A DNA stretch of 64,000 nt from Hymenopus coronatus (GCA_030762935.1 CM060900.1:403581632-403645631), one strand, 5' to 3'; counted from the first letter of the stretch, positions 11,321-22,890 are shown. Notes: a model not told the origin generated them from the letters alone. Program-made: numbers and translations.

Positions 11321-13010
11321 TCATTGAATATTCTTCGCGCGTGATAAAAGATCAGGAAACGTGCTCTGCTTACCAGGTACATGAATTATATCAGCATTAA
11401 AGTTGCAGACAGAATGGACAAAACGTGTTAACTTTGTCGACAGTAGTTTACACTTTTTAATAAGCTTTAGGTTGATGTGGTCCGAGTAAATAATAATAGC
11501 ATATATATATAACTTCATGGCACGACAGCTCATGGGGAACCTTGGCCTACCGCGTCCCCCATTTCGGTCCACTACAGACGTCATGGATGGGGTGCAGTAT
11601 TGGAAGGTGAGACGTGGTCAGCGACTTGAGTCCTCCCGGCCGGTTAATGCGGTCCTCACGACCTGGAGTCGCTACTTCTCCATCAAGTAGCTCCTCAATT
11701 GGCCCTCCAGGGACCTTACGAGGTTGAGTACACCCCGGGCCAGGTCTCCCAGCGGGGGGAAAATCCCCACGCCGTTACTGTGGATCGAACGCAGTTCTGC
11801 CGCTTGATAAGCAGTTGCGCTACCACCGCGCTAAGGAGACGACCAGTAAATAATAATGTATAATAAAATAATAATGTTGATTACAGATATAGGTCTTACA
11901 ATTTATAAGAGCATAGTAGATGGCACCTAGCTCTAATAGCGTTACTGATGCGTTGTTTTTACTGCAGTAATAAGTCCTTTCGAAGCGGTACTAATTACGT
12001 GTAAGTCGTCATTTGGTCCGATTTGAGCTAATAGGCTTCCATATCCTGATGTTGAATCATCTATGTATATAACGCATTTCCAGGTGTTCCTTGGTTTTTC
12101 AAGAAGTATTGCATTAGTAAAAAATTGCTGTACTCGTTTGTAGCAGCTTTGCAATTTAAAATTCCAAGCCCATTTTTTGTTTGTTTTGTTAAAACTCACG
12201 TAGTGGCGCTATCTCCTACATAATTCCTGATGCCAAATATGCCAAAGTTGCTTAATATTACCCACAGCTGATATGTCTAGGATGGATTTGATTATTTCAG
12301 GATCTAGATACATTCCCTCTTCCCTAGTTACAAATTCAAGAAAATTGACTTCTTCAACATAGAATTGTCGTTTTTCAAGGTTTACAGCAAACCTTGGGTT
12401 GTGTAGCCTAGAAAAACAAAATCAATATTTTCCAGATGTAGCTGAAATGTTTCTGAGATTATCAGAAAATCATCATAATTTACGAAGAAATCACAAGATT
12501 TGCTTTTAAATGATATGTTTAACCCTAGAAGAAAATTTGTGCCGAATGGTAAGGTACAAAATCTAAATATACCACCCCGAAAAATGAAGTTAAAATAATC
12601 TGTAACAGCAGGATCAAGTAGAATTTTCCAATAGCTGTTGGTCGAGTCCATAATTGACATGCATTTTCCTCGGGAGTCTTTACTAGTGTATGGTTGACGC
12701 TCTCATTCTGGAAATGGTCCTCGGAAAGGTAAATGTTAATTTTCTTGGCGTCTAAAGTAGTTCTTGGTTAGACTGGTAAGCCTTTTTTGACAGTTCAACA
12801 AAAGGCTGAAATGTACTAGGAATTCCCCTCCTGAATTACTTTATTCCTCAATATTTCATCAATAACTGGCTCAACTTGTCGTTCAAGTCCTATGGGCAAA
12901 TTATATTTATGACTAAAAGGGGACACATGTTCTATGTGAAATGTGTGAGTATACAATTTACACAGTACAGGGACGTCTGAAAAGTGAGACCGAAAGTCGG
13001 CCTCGCTAAT
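11321..13010 (-). pseudogene. gypsy-A reverse transcriptase and RNase H
   Basis: Broken minus-strand frames in the order of a Ty3/gypsy pol. The RT start (about 12816-13000) has KYNLPIGLERQVEPVIDEI and VIQEG. The palm (12382-12660) has MDSTNSYWKILLDP, FCTLPFGTN and VNYDDFLI; the last is the Asp-Asp box at about 12460-12497. RNase H follows at 11942-12199 (IYIDDSTSGYGSLLAQ). A SINE insertion at 11498-11844 splits it, and it ends at about 11335-11400 with IIHVPGKQSTFPDLLSRA, the usual gypsy RNase H C terminus. RT and RNase H make the element cDNA. Multiple stops show it is dead. Confidence 0.85.
11485..11857 (-). mobile_element. SINE family 2 with exact 13-bp TSD
   Basis: Minus-strand SINE (11498-11844), unrelated in sequence to family 1. 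Read on the minus strand, it starts GTCTCCTTAGCGCGGTGG, with box A TAGCGCGGTGG (plus 11823-11833) and box B GCGTTCGATCC (plus 11782-11792). A GC-rich body of about 240 bp follows, then a short TA-repeat tail (plus 11500-11510). The exact duplication AGTAAATAATAAT lies at 11485-11497 and 11845-11857. The GC content is well above the surrounding gypsy sequence. It splits the RNase H domain of gypsy-A, so it is younger than that element. Confidence 0.88.
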
Positions 13011-13013
13011 ATG

Positions 13014-13034
13014 CTGATGATGATGATGATGATG

Positions 13035-13100
<66 letters not shown>
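13014..13100. repeat. (GAT)n/(TTA)n microsatellite
   Basis: A short GAT run (13014-13034) followed by about 66 bp of ATT repeat. Poly-Asn and poly-Ile frames across it are artefacts. It sits exactly between the gypsy-A RT start and the LTR-like block. Confidence 0.97.
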
Positions 13101-13101
<1 letters not shown>

Positions 13102-14000
13102 CCGTCAATTGTCAATTATTTAACGTACTTAAAAGTGTTAATTGTCAATCATGTAATGTATTTAAAAGTGTAAAGCTAGCTTCTAGCAAGCGCAGCTCAA
13201 AGTTGTTTACCAAACTTGGCTATCGGAAAGCGGAAAGTTCTTTTGTGAAATTTAATTTCTTTTGTTGGTCACGTACTATGGTGCATGTGCGTGCAATAGA
13301 CAAATGAGTGAGGACGCAATCGGGTGAAGAGCAGACTTGTAGAGAAATGAGTTTTTTTCCATCGTATGATGGTCACGAGGGAGTTATGATACATTGTGGG
13401 TAAAGAATGATGCACTATGTGCTACCTCAACGCCAAGTTGGCGGTCTTTCTGACCAATCAGAAAGAAACAGCCATAACCGTAAATCTGCTATATAAGTAG
13501 AAGTTTGTAGGATGTCAGGGCACTCTTACATACACGAAGGCGCTATGTACGCTATGTACTTTTGGGCAGTCAGACGGTCACTTAGGGTCAAGTTCATGTT
13601 CAATTACTGTTCAGAACACTCATCGCTAATTTCAAGGCGCATACTCGTAAGATTATTATACGATGTGAAAGTAATCAGTTCAATAAGTGAGGTTAAGTTA
13701 CGTCGTCAAAGCAGGAAATCTCCTAGAAATAGTCAGAATTGGTTAAGATTGTAAAGCAAAGTGCTTCTCCACATGCCTTACATCTAGTCAAGAATAAAAC
13801 GAATAGATAAACTAAAAGTGTTTGCTAACTATTTCGCAAGACCACTTCCAAGCTACCCTCATTGCTCTTACCACACGACTGAGTCAATCTTTGTGCAGGC
13901 TGAGCTACCCCAGAGGCAATCAACGGTAGTGGATCTTTAAAACCAGGTACGTGGGAGATCTACTCTTTTGGTAGTGGAGTGAGTCCAGAGACACCCGTCA
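13101..14000 (+). promoter_or_regulatory. LTR-like block with promoter and poly(A) signal (solo LTR?)
   Basis: Non-coding plus-strand block that interrupts the gypsy-A RT reading. It has a 33-bp tandem duplication at its left edge (13107-13139 and 13140-13172) and a CCAAT-type box (GACCAATCAGAAAG, near 13453). A TATA box (CTATATAAG, near 13489) has start-site-like sequence about 30 bp later, and an AATAAA signal lies at 13793. This U3-R-U5 order suggests a solo LTR of an unseen element. The bases CCCGTCA occur at both edges (13101 and 13995), which could be a target duplication, but the TG/CA ends are not clean. Confidence 0.35.
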
Positions 14001-14111
14001 ACGTAAGAGCAAAACCACCTTCATACTTGGCTCTTCAATGGGGTGTAAAAACAATCACTTACTTGACACACACAACAGGGAGCATTAAAAACATTCCATA
14101 CTTGGCTCGCA

Positions 14112-14870
14112 TCACGTGGGACGATAAATAAATACCTCGCATACTTGTAGCCCATAACGTGGTGTTGTAAATACCCCGCAAAAGGTATTATGATTTTTAA
14201 ACAAAGCAGCAAATAGCTCCTTCAGTTGTTCATTAGATAAATCATGAGCCTCTTTACATTTATCTAAAATTATTCTTTTAATATCTTCGGGTTTAGCAGG
14301 AAAATGGATTTGTGCACTGAGGTCGGGAAAATCAGGTTGCTTACGGACACAAGTATCTCTACCTTTTTCTATATTCGAAGTATCTCTTTCTATCCCCGTT
14401 CCATTCTCTTCCTTAAAATTGTCTATCAGCTGACGGACTTGTAAATCTTGAATGAAAATATCACTCTGGAGTAAATCCCTCTCTTCTTTCGATATTAGTA
14501 TGGGTTCATTATATTCACATAAAAGCGGCGTCCACACAATTGATTCACCGCACTTAATTCTTAATTATTTCTTGTCCTAATCGATTTCTACACCGCTTTC
14601 ATCGAAGAAGTCCGAGCCTAGAATAATGTGAGTGTTCAAACGCTTAACAATGAGAAAAACATTTTTAACCTTCGGCCCTCTATTTTGAATTCAAGAAAGC
14701 ATTGAAGTTTTATACTTTGTGTTCCTTTTGCAATCGCAAGCTTAAACACTATATTATTAGTACGTAATTTCATTAATTTACGATTTTCACTAAACCATTA
14801 GTCATGGAGGTGGGCCGATAACACACTTCAACAAGTTCTGGAATCAATTGATGTCTTCAGCAGGCTGTTG
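14112..14870 (-). pseudogene. gypsy-A protease end and pol linker
   Basis: The minus-strand reading gives the C-terminal part of a retroviral-type aspartic protease (about 14560-14870), ending with THIILGSDFFDESGVEID. That is the usual ILGxDFL block before RT. It is followed by a 141-residue frame (14112-14537) with ISKEERDLL and LSNEQLKELFAALFKNHNTF, matching the linker that precedes the RT fingers. The catalytic DTG/DSG loop should lie near 14850 but I could not read it with confidence. Next on this strand is the inserted block and then RT. Confidence 0.65.
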
Positions 14871-14879
14871 AATACATTA

Positions 14880-15950
14880 ATGGGGATGTAAGTTGTATAG
14901 AAATTTCCCAATTTTTCTTGGTTAATAGTTTTAGCATTCGTAGTGATTTCGGTTAATTCAATTACATTCTTGGGATTTCCACTCGCAGTGAATAAACTTG
15001 CAACCCACGTGGTTTCCCTTTCATGTGAGTTACTTAATAGTTTCCCGAAAGCCGTGAACCCCTAATGCATTCCTCGCATTATATAAATAGTTCCTAGCTT
15101 CTGAAAGACGTTAGGTTGAATACAAAATATAAGAGTCACCATTGTTGAGGGAGCGAGAAGATGGGTCTTTTATATCTGATACTGGTTTAAACTGTGCATT
15201 GTTAATACCTTTACAGCGTTCTCTACTTACATCCACTAGTTCTTTGTCAGATTTCTCCAATTTTTGTTGTAAATTATAATTTTTATTCTCGGTCTTTAAC
15301 AGAGCCAGCTTCTCTCCCCACTCAGTTTTAGGTTTAGAAGTAGATAACCCTCAAATCTCTTTTAACTTAGAATGAGTTACATTCAGGCGTTCTAGTTGCC
15401 TATCTATGATATTTATGTCTCCCTTAAAGATAGTATGAATTAAATCTAACTCCTACCTATAAGATTCAATAAGTTTAGAAAAGTTCTCAGTTTGATTGCA
15501 CAAAGTAGAGTCGAGAGTCCCAAATATAGGGTTTCCTTTTTTGTTCATTCCCCCCTGAAAATTGTCTAGCTCTGAGTGTGTATTAGACGAAATGTTTTGA
15601 ATTTTAAGAGAAACTTCTCTAAATTTATCTAAATGAACCCTTCAATTCTCAGTTTTCCATCGTTTGTTTGCTTAAATTAATTTGGAGTGCATTTCTTTGC
15701 CCACTTTGTTCTGCAAATTTTCCACATGTAAATTAAACAATTCCCAAATATTCTAAGGTGAGATGGGTGGGTTGTTTTCAACAGTGCACGGTATAAAGAC
15801 CTGGCCATCGTTTACTTGGTTCTCAGAAAAGAAAAATTCCATTTCTAGAGTGGACGGGCTCTCGTTAGACATTCTTAAACTTCTAGCATGCTGAACAATA
15901 GAATTGCCCTTGCTGGCTTATTTCAATTCCCTCTCTATAAAAGAATGCAC
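14880..15950 (-). pseudogene. gypsy-A gag, coiled-coil type
   Basis: Upstream of protease on the minus strand, broken frames give a long Lys/Glu/Leu-rich helical region (for example KLALLKTENKNYNLQQKLEK near 15240-15310). It reads like the coiled-coil gag also seen in gypsy-B at 44172-45034. No zinc knuckle was found. Its role would be particle assembly. The assignment depends on position and composition rather than on a conserved motif. Confidence 0.45.
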
Positions 15951-16159
15951 ACTTATAATTTCAATCGACAATTTTGTAACCGTTAATCTGCTAATACGTA
16001 GAAGCATAGGTTCCCCTTTCCAAAATCAAATAAATAGCCTTAAGAACTAGATATAAAGAGGATTGGCCTGGTTGGAGCTGAAGAATCGTTTATGCAAAAA
16101 CAATATACATGAAGAAATATAAAGATAATATTTACCACAAGCAAGAGACAAAGGGTCCA

Positions 16160-16160
<1 letters not shown>

Positions 16161-16215
<55 letters not shown>
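16161..16215. repeat. (CA)n microsatellite
   Basis: About 26 CA units, with a CACCACACACTC degenerate end. Confidence 0.97.
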
Positions 16216-16216
<1 letters not shown>

Positions 16217-16517
16217 ACACACTCACACAAGAATTTCGCTGAAATCTAGATGATCCAAGGAGAGGAAGTTCCCACGATATTCAGTAGACATGTAGTTGGT
16301 AGTTGAAGCTTGTTGTGCCTCTTCCTTCAATTTTGAACTTTTGCTGCTGTGAATAAGTAGGTAGTGGAGTAGCGGAGTTGCATTTGAATTTCGTCGTGCA
16401 GGATATTGAAGATATATTTTAGTTTCTCTGGGGTGGATTCTAAGAGAGTGGCTATTTGGAGTTGAAAAGGTTTCTCTAACGTAGACCCTTTTGTAGTGGA
16501 TGCTGGGATCTTTTCAT

Positions 16518-17556
16518 TATTCAATGCTAACACGTTTGTTGCGCGTTTCTCTCTATATACATACCATGTGTAACATTTATTATTGCTTAGTTCTGCTACC
16601 GTCGGCATCACTAAGTTTTGTTGAATTGCACACGTCTGCAGAGTGACAACAGACAGTACTTGATGCAGGATCGGTTATAGGTAGGAACGAACCTGGATGT
16701 AGAATTTGTTCCATTGCATCTGCTTTGCTGTAGTGTATTCTGTAGAGCAATTAATCTACGGGTGGTGACAGGAAAAGTACACAGGTAGTACTACTTGGAA
16801 ACTAATAAATAAAGGAAAATAGGATCCTTGATCACTCTGGTAATTATTTGCTAATGTTGAACATCAAGCACTCTTACCGAAGTCACCTTGGCAAAACAGT
16901 TTGTGTGCACAGTTAAACATTGGCACATTGAAATTCCGAGAACTTGAATAAGCCATGTTAAAATGCTAAAGAATACACTGTTTCACACACTCTTACAAGA
17001 AATACTTATCACGCACTTAAATTTCTGAACGCTATTTCATTACAACAATTGGCGTGAACTTCGCTCTGAAAAACAGAGCTCACAGTATAAGTTTTCAGTT
17101 TGAGACAGCTTATTCACATGTGAAGAAAATATCTTCCTTGACGCTTATTGACTGATATTTGGCACTAAAAGTTACACCCTACGTCATTAGATTACGTGAG
17201 TCTGTTGTACTGATACCATGTGATAAGCTAATACAAACAACATATTTACAGTATATTTGGGACTTTCCAAAGTTCATTGTTATACTTCTGATGCACGCAA
17301 GACACATAAATAAATTCTGAAAGTTCTGAAGCTTTTCACATACAATAGGGGCTGCCTTTGTGATTCTCTACTGTGTAGTTCTCTGTGTTCCCTTGGTTAA
17401 CTTAGCTAACATTACAAGTTAACAGATAAATGAGAAATAATACTACATATTGCTTATATAAGACATGTAATCAAGTTAACTAAGGTATTGTAGATTGTCT
17501 AGAGGTACTTGACAAAACAATTGGTTTTGTTACATAGGGACGTCAAAGAGTTACTG
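16518..17556 (-). repeat. Probable 5' LTR of gypsy-A
   Basis: Partner of 8366-9524 in the same orientation (see that entry). Similarity begins near TCAATGC (16520; TGAATGC at 8369) and ends at TTACTG (17556; CACTG at 9524). On the minus strand it precedes gag, as a 5' LTR should. I found no convincing primer-binding site just inside it. The 94-residue open frame at 16327-16611 straddles its edge and is not a known protein. Confidence 0.55.
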
Positions 17557-17964
17557 TCCGGACGCGTGAACAGGAAAGGGAAAAGTTATTTAGCATATGT
17601 TTTGATAGGTGAGTTAAACCAATTTGAAAAACTCGAATAAATAGTACAGTCTTGCCCCAGTCAGAATACATAAGAGAACAAAACTGTTGACTGGGTAACT
17701 AAAATCTTATTTCTCCTAGTAACGGTGTAACAAACCCACAAAAACATTTAATATAGTGCATCAAAACTTACAATATATTTATAACAAAATAAATGACTTA
17801 GAGTTAAATCTCACGGAAATAACACCGCGGTTGTGGTGTTAACAGAACATGGACCAAAGGAAGTGTAAACAACAGTAAATATTGCAAATTATAAGGCTAC
17901 TTCATTTTATTATAGGCCAGTTCAAAGGAGTTCAGCTGTAGTTGTTTAAGTATTCGTTGTTTGT
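17557..17964. other. Gene-free stretch between two elements
   Basis: AT-rich DNA between gypsy-A and gypsy-M. A small inverted pair AACACC/GGTGTT (near 17820-17845) is the only structure seen. Confidence 0.4.
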
Positions 17965-18110
17965 TAATTACTAAATGATTAGACTTGATATTTAGGAGCA
18001 CATTTTTTTTTGTAATATATTACATATTACAACTTACAGGAAAGAGGAAGCTGAGACATATACAGGGTGTGACGTCAGTCACAGCCTTCTTATGTAAAAC
18101 ATACTTGCAG
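17965..18110 (-). repeat. Candidate 3' LTR remnant of gypsy-M
   Basis: About 140 bp aligning in the same orientation with 22742-22885. Shared pieces are TACTAAATGA, ACTTGATATTT, GAAGCTGAGACA/GAAGCTAAGACA and CATACAGG followed by TCAGTCACA. The two copies lie outside the integrase end and the gag start of the same minus-strand element, the expected LTR positions. Similarity fades beyond this core. Confidence 0.45.
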
Positions 18111-18249
18111 CACCCCTCCCCCACCCCGTTTTGACTTTACACTTACATTAGATTATGATTTACAAGCCTAAAAATACAGTGATAATTTTATAAGTTATGA
18201 CGGCTGGATTTTTTTATAGTTCCCCTGATTGTCTTACTTTGAGTTGTGG

Positions 18250-19870
18250 AACAACTAATATGGTACTATGTTGTTCCTTTGGTTCAGGAAGTCTCTACCT
18301 TGAGGGTCAGTCTTGGAAACAATCTAGACTGGTGGTTTCGCGCGTCATCATAATTTGGCCTGGTTATAGATGACTTAATCTGGCTGGTGTTACGTCGAAG
18401 GGCTTTGTTCTGCACACGCACCCAATATGACCGTGATTCTTTTGTGAGCCGGATAAATGTAGCCCTTTCCCATAGTGAACCTGGCACTTTCTGCACGATT
18501 ACTTCATTACCTACTTGATAATTATTTCTTTCCTCTCGCCTGCGGTGCCATGGTGGTAAAAGCGGACGATAAAAACTATCGACTTTTTTCCCTCGGCACA
18601 GTCTTGTCGTGGTGAGCTTTCATCTTTCTTTGTCTTTCTGTCAAAATCTTGTAAAACCTCGTGAAACTCATGGTTCTAACCTTTTACCAGATATAGGTAA
18701 TGGGATTATTAGGCACCGACTACGTAGAATTTCAGTTGGGCACGCTTTCAACCATGGAATTGGAGTGTTGTTATATTCAAACAGTGAGTCCCTGTAGTCT
18801 GATTGGTCCTCTTGGCATTTCCTCATTATATTTTTTGAGATACCAACAGCTTTCTTTGAAAGTCCACTTCTACGATCATAATGATAACTGCTATTTCAGA
18901 TATTTTTGCGAAATGAAAGGTAAATTATCTGCAATTATTGTTTATGGCTATCCTAGATGTGAAAAAATGACTAGCATGCTATTAATGACTGGTTCTGAAG
19001 TATCGTTTGGTTTTGGACGTATTTTTAACTAATATGAGAGATAATTAATCATTATCAGAGATGGTTTACTTCCAAAATTCAAAATATCCATACCGATTTT
19101 GTTAAATCGCGACTTTGGCAACAGGTTTTGTATTAATTGTTCTCGGCGACATATACATATTTCAAGTGGCATATACATTTCACAAGTGCGAGCTTTCTTT
19201 AAGTATATTGTCAGTATATACTCAAGTAATTGAGTATATCAGTAGACATATTGTCACGCCTGCTGTTATAAATTCAATAAACTCGCTTGACAATGAGAGG
19301 AAATGTACTTTTCACTACATCCAGGCGTGTATATGAAGACATAGCTATTTTCTATCAGAGACCACAAGGGACATACTTAATTATAATTGAGGATGAATGG
19401 GGCTAAGTAGTAACAATACAAGAACAAAAACACTTCTTACTTAAGTGAATACTATTTTACCTTGTACATGACGTGGTGGCGTCCCCATGATGACCTAGGT
19501 GAGCTACGATCCAGGCGTACGCCTTAACAGGATCACTACATTGCAGTCTAAAGAGTAAAAGGGGGCTCTGCAGCCTATTTTTGTGAACAGTGATGTTGGC
19601 AATGTCACCAACATATGAAACACTAACTTTTTACAATGTTACCACATCCTATGCACGCAGCCAGGATGTGGAAATACGAGACAAATATAACATAGATCTA
19701 GCCTTCTCGATCGTTTTGCTATTAGCTGGGTATATTTATGAACAGTTATGGGTACATATTGTCTGAGTGATTCTGGTACTACCAATCGATTATTCACGAA
19801 TAGGTTATTCTCTACATACAAACCACCTTTGGGAGAATACCATGATCTATATGAGGCTTCCACCTACTTC
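18250..19870 (-). pseudogene. gypsy-M integrase remnant (Mag-like)
   Basis: The minus strand gives a broken Mag-clade-like integrase. Its N-terminal part (19639-19863) has GLYVENNLFVNNRLVVPESL, the usual lead-in to the zinc-binding HHCC domain, and a degenerate His region. The late core (about 18680-18800) reads LFEYNNTPI...KACPTEILRSR, matching the LLEYRNTPIxGLxxSPAQLLMxR block. The C terminus (18284-18496) ends YWVRVQNKALRRNTSQIKSS, matching the SYxVxxxGxxxRRNxxHL tail. The central DDE residues are not recoverable. A SINE tail at 18537-18590 lies inside. Confidence 0.75.
18537..18592 (+). repeat. SINE family 1, copy 5 (tail fragment)
   Basis: About 55 bp matching the SINE 3' end (CCTGCGGTGCCATGGTGGTA, AAAGCGGACGATAAAAACTATC). 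Imperfect CCTCTCG / CCCTCGG flanks may be a decayed target duplication. It is another very short truncated insertion, here inside gypsy-M integrase. Confidence 0.7.
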
Positions 19871-20297
19871 TCTTGTGACCAACTTTCTTGATAATATTAG
19901 GTGATTACTTTAAGAGTTGGATCTTGTAAAGCTCCGACTTGACACTTTCTGGTTCTTTCAGATTTTATTGGCAAGTGCATTGATTCAGAGTAAACCATTT
20001 CCAACATTTATAGGTTAACTTCTGTTTCCTTTAAATAAGAGCGGGAGAGTGTATCTGCGAAATGAAGGTATTTCCTGGCAGATAGTGAATTTTCAGTGAG
20101 TATCTTAACACTTTTAATCTGAAACGCTGGAGCCTGAGAAATCCAACTGTGCACATGTGTTTTTGCATTATAGATACAATAGGTTTGTGATCAATCTGTA
20201 CGTATACTACACATCTATAAAAGTAGTTAACAAGCTTATTACATTCTCAAGAGAATTCTAAACGTTCTTTTCCATTCTGACTATAATAACTTCATAT

Positions 20298-21060
20298 TCA
20301 TTCATGGCTCGTGAGATACAAGCAAAGGAGTGCCATAACTTTATGCTCTTGGATAATACAACAAACTAGACCATCTTTCAATGGGTCACAATGCATTACA
20401 ATTCTCTTGGATGGGTCAAATGGGATTAATGCTGGATATTTTGTTACTGCTTCTTTGAGGTTGTTAAATGCTTTGGAATAAGCTATTAGCCATACCCAGA
20501 CAACATCATTTCTAAGTAATTCACACAATGATTGTATGAGTCAGGCACATCTGGAACATAGCGTTTCACACAGTTGAAACATCCTATAATTCGTTCTAGA
20601 CCTGACTTACATTTTGGTTCAGGTGATACTAGAAGAGACTTAACATGCTTGGGGTCACTTTTCATTCTATTTTTGAAGAATTACTGTCCCATAAGTTTAA
20701 CTTAAGTTGATTTAAATTATAGTTTGTATGGACTGAACTTAGCTTAGACATCCCTAGCACGCTGGCATAGTCTACCAACAGCATGGACATTTTCTGCGTC
20801 GGTGCTACCACAAACAATTATGTCGTCATGAAAAAAGTTCACGTTAGGAATGTCCCCGAAGAGCTCATCTAATTTCTCTTCAAATAGATACTGACAGTCA
20901 GAAGTGCCACAAGGGCTAACACAAATCTGCAAATTCCAAATGGTGTAGAAATACAGCATTTCCACGAAGAATCTTAATCGAGTTTTAAGTGATAGTACCC
21001 TTTAACTAAATCAAATTCACAGTAAAAAATGTTGCCTGATATTTTCATATTTATCTCGTC
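20298..21060 (-). pseudogene. gypsy-M reverse transcriptase and RNase H
   Basis: Minus-strand frames in pol order. The segment at 20744-20965 contains the RT palm with LFGDIPNVNFFHDDIIVCGS (the Asp-Asp box, with FHDD in place of YxDD). The segment at 20298-20528 contains the RT-RNase H junction with LLRNDVVWVWL, AFNNLKEAVTKYPALIPFDP and a degenerate HCDPLKDGLVCCIIQEH where DASxxGxGAVLxQ is expected. Both fit the Mag-like clade often annotated as K02A2.6-like. Stops separate the parts. Confidence 0.85.
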
Positions 21061-21299
21061 ATCTGCGAGAGACAATCTGGGTTTTCTGACAATCTATACA
21101 TCGAGGTCAGAGGGATAACTCTATTTGCAAATGAATGTTTAACAAAGGAGGTACTCTGCTAGGTGGGTGACGTGCTGATTTAAAAGCTAGAGTAGTAACA
21201 ATTGTAGGTACCTGGGAAGCAACCTGCGCCTGTAAAGGTATTCCTGTTATGTTTCAGGAAACGCTGCTTCTTAAGGGGCTTAATTTCCTTTTTTACATT

Positions 21300-21810
21300 A
21301 GGTTACATTATTAATGATACGTTTTCCTCACTTACACTATGGAACCTTTTCACTAAGTTTAACTTCTGTAAATCTGGTGTTCCTAAAATCATTTGTGTTG
21401 TTTCGGAGACTACAAATTTCTCATGAATTTCTATGCCTGTTAACGTAACTGGGAGTATTGCTGTGCCAAGTGATTTAATCTTGCAAAAATCAAATGATTC
21501 TAATGAGATCTTAGTGAGCTTAAGAGAGCTTTGAAAGACTTGTTTATTTTCTTAAATGTCTTATGGGGCATTACTCCTATATCAGTACCCGTGTGAATTT
21601 TAACCTCAACTTTTCTTATTCCTATTATGGCGTTTTCAACACATTTATTCTTAGACAGATTGAGTTTGTTACATCATGTTTAACGGCTTTAATGTTACAT
21701 TTTGTCGACTCTTCATTAAGTTTGACAATGTTAATTTCAAAAGTTACCGATTCATCAGTAGATTCACCTATATTTGAGACAGTTTTTACATGATTAACAG
21801 TACAAGAAAT
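21300..21810 (-). pseudogene. gypsy-M aspartic protease with altered active site
   Basis: The minus strand between gag and RT reads as a retropepsin domain. The active-site loop is at about 21562-21600 with KIHTGTDIGVMP, where KLDTGAxxNVLP is usual. Further on is GTAILPVTLTGI, then FVVSETTQMILGTPDLQKLN, the ILGxxxxxxL end block. The protease would cut the gag-pol precursor. The catalytic Asp is replaced by His at the aligned position, so the enzyme would be inactive even with the frame repaired. Confidence 0.7.
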
Positions 21811-21823
21811 CTCAAAATTATTT

Positions 21824-22495
21824 TTATACTACATTTAGTGCAGGATTACCCATTGGCAGTGCATTGTCTACGAACATGAACAATTTGACATCTACGACAC
21901 AGGAACATTGCACTATCACTTTTATTCTTGTTCTCACGGATACTTTTGCTTTTATGAGAAACTTGAAACTTAGATTTGTGGAACCTTTTGCTATTGCTAT
22001 TAATAGTATCAACACGTGCACTTTCAGTGAGAATAGATGCACTCTTAGCCGGATTCTTGCTCTGCTCCCTTGCACGACAGTAATTGATGGCTTTATCCAC
22101 GGTGAGTTTGTCCATGCGTAGTAGGGCTTCACGTGTGGCATCATCCTTAATTCCAAAGATAGTCTTGCCCCAAAGCTTCTTATCCTCTGGGTTTGCTCCT
22201 CGTCGATGGCGTTGTTGTTGCACAATGCGATCAGATAACGACATTCAGTGAGAAAATGCTGAAATTGCTCCCCTTCCACCTGGCTTCGGTGCAGAAAAGT
22301 TTGCCAGTCATACATTTCAGTATCCCGGGGCTTGACGAATTCTTCAATCATCTTAATCATGGGGGCATACTTTCCAAAATGTGCGTCAGCAATCTCAAAT
22401 GTACCCATGAGTCGGGACGACTCGGTGCCGGTCAGATTACGGAGTAACGATAATTTAACTAGGTCATTAGCTTTGTGATTACCTGTTGCAATCAC
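21824..22495 (-). pseudogene. gypsy-M gag (Mag-like)
   Basis: Two overlapping minus-strand frames make up one gag. The first (22495 to about 22245) has FGKYAPMIKMIEEFVKPRD, RSQVEGEQFQHFLTECRYLI and NNNAIDEE. The second (22244-21846) continues SLSDRIVQ, KTIFGIKDDATREALLR, MDKLTVDKAINYCRAREQ, and ends in a CCHC knuckle FLCRRCQIVHVRRQC (CX2CX3HX4C). One frameshift separates them. This is a capsid plus nucleocapsid layout. It is the best preserved coding block of the element and sets the clade. Confidence 0.85.
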
Positions 22496-22741
22496 AATAT
22501 CTTCAAATGCTGTTTTCCATAATTTTCATTCCGACGACTCACTAGAATGTAGCAAGTCGAAATCTGGGGGTAGTTTAACATTTATTGCATATGTTGCTGC
22601 AGCATGGTTAACGGCCATTTCAAGGTTACTCACGTATAAAATTGCGAAAATCTCAGTTTACAGCTCCCTCGGACAAATGTCAATGTTAACTGCATACCTT
22701 TGTCCTTAATTCGATTATTTCGTGTTTAATGTGTTCGTTAT

Positions 22742-22890
22742 AGGCAAAATACTAAATGAATGAACTTGATATTTGGAAGCACATATTTTATTGCAGTATA
22801 TTGAATGTTACAATTTTCAGGAAGAAGGAAGCTAAGACACATACAGGATGTGAAATCAGTCACAACCTTCTTACGTACAACAGTAGTAAA
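22742..22890 (-). repeat. Candidate 5' LTR remnant of gypsy-M
   Basis: Partner of 17965-18110 (see there). It lies about 250 bp upstream of the gag start on the minus strand. The remaining sequence to 23235 has no counterpart at the other end and no recognised feature. Confidence 0.45.

Noticed and set aside
12816..13307. Poly-Asn/poly-Ile proteins
   Set aside because: ATT repeat translation; only the RT-like C-terminal part of the minus frame is meaningful.
21864..22447. Plus-strand frames of about 85 codons opposite gypsy-M gag
   Set aside because: Shadows of the gag reading on the other strand.
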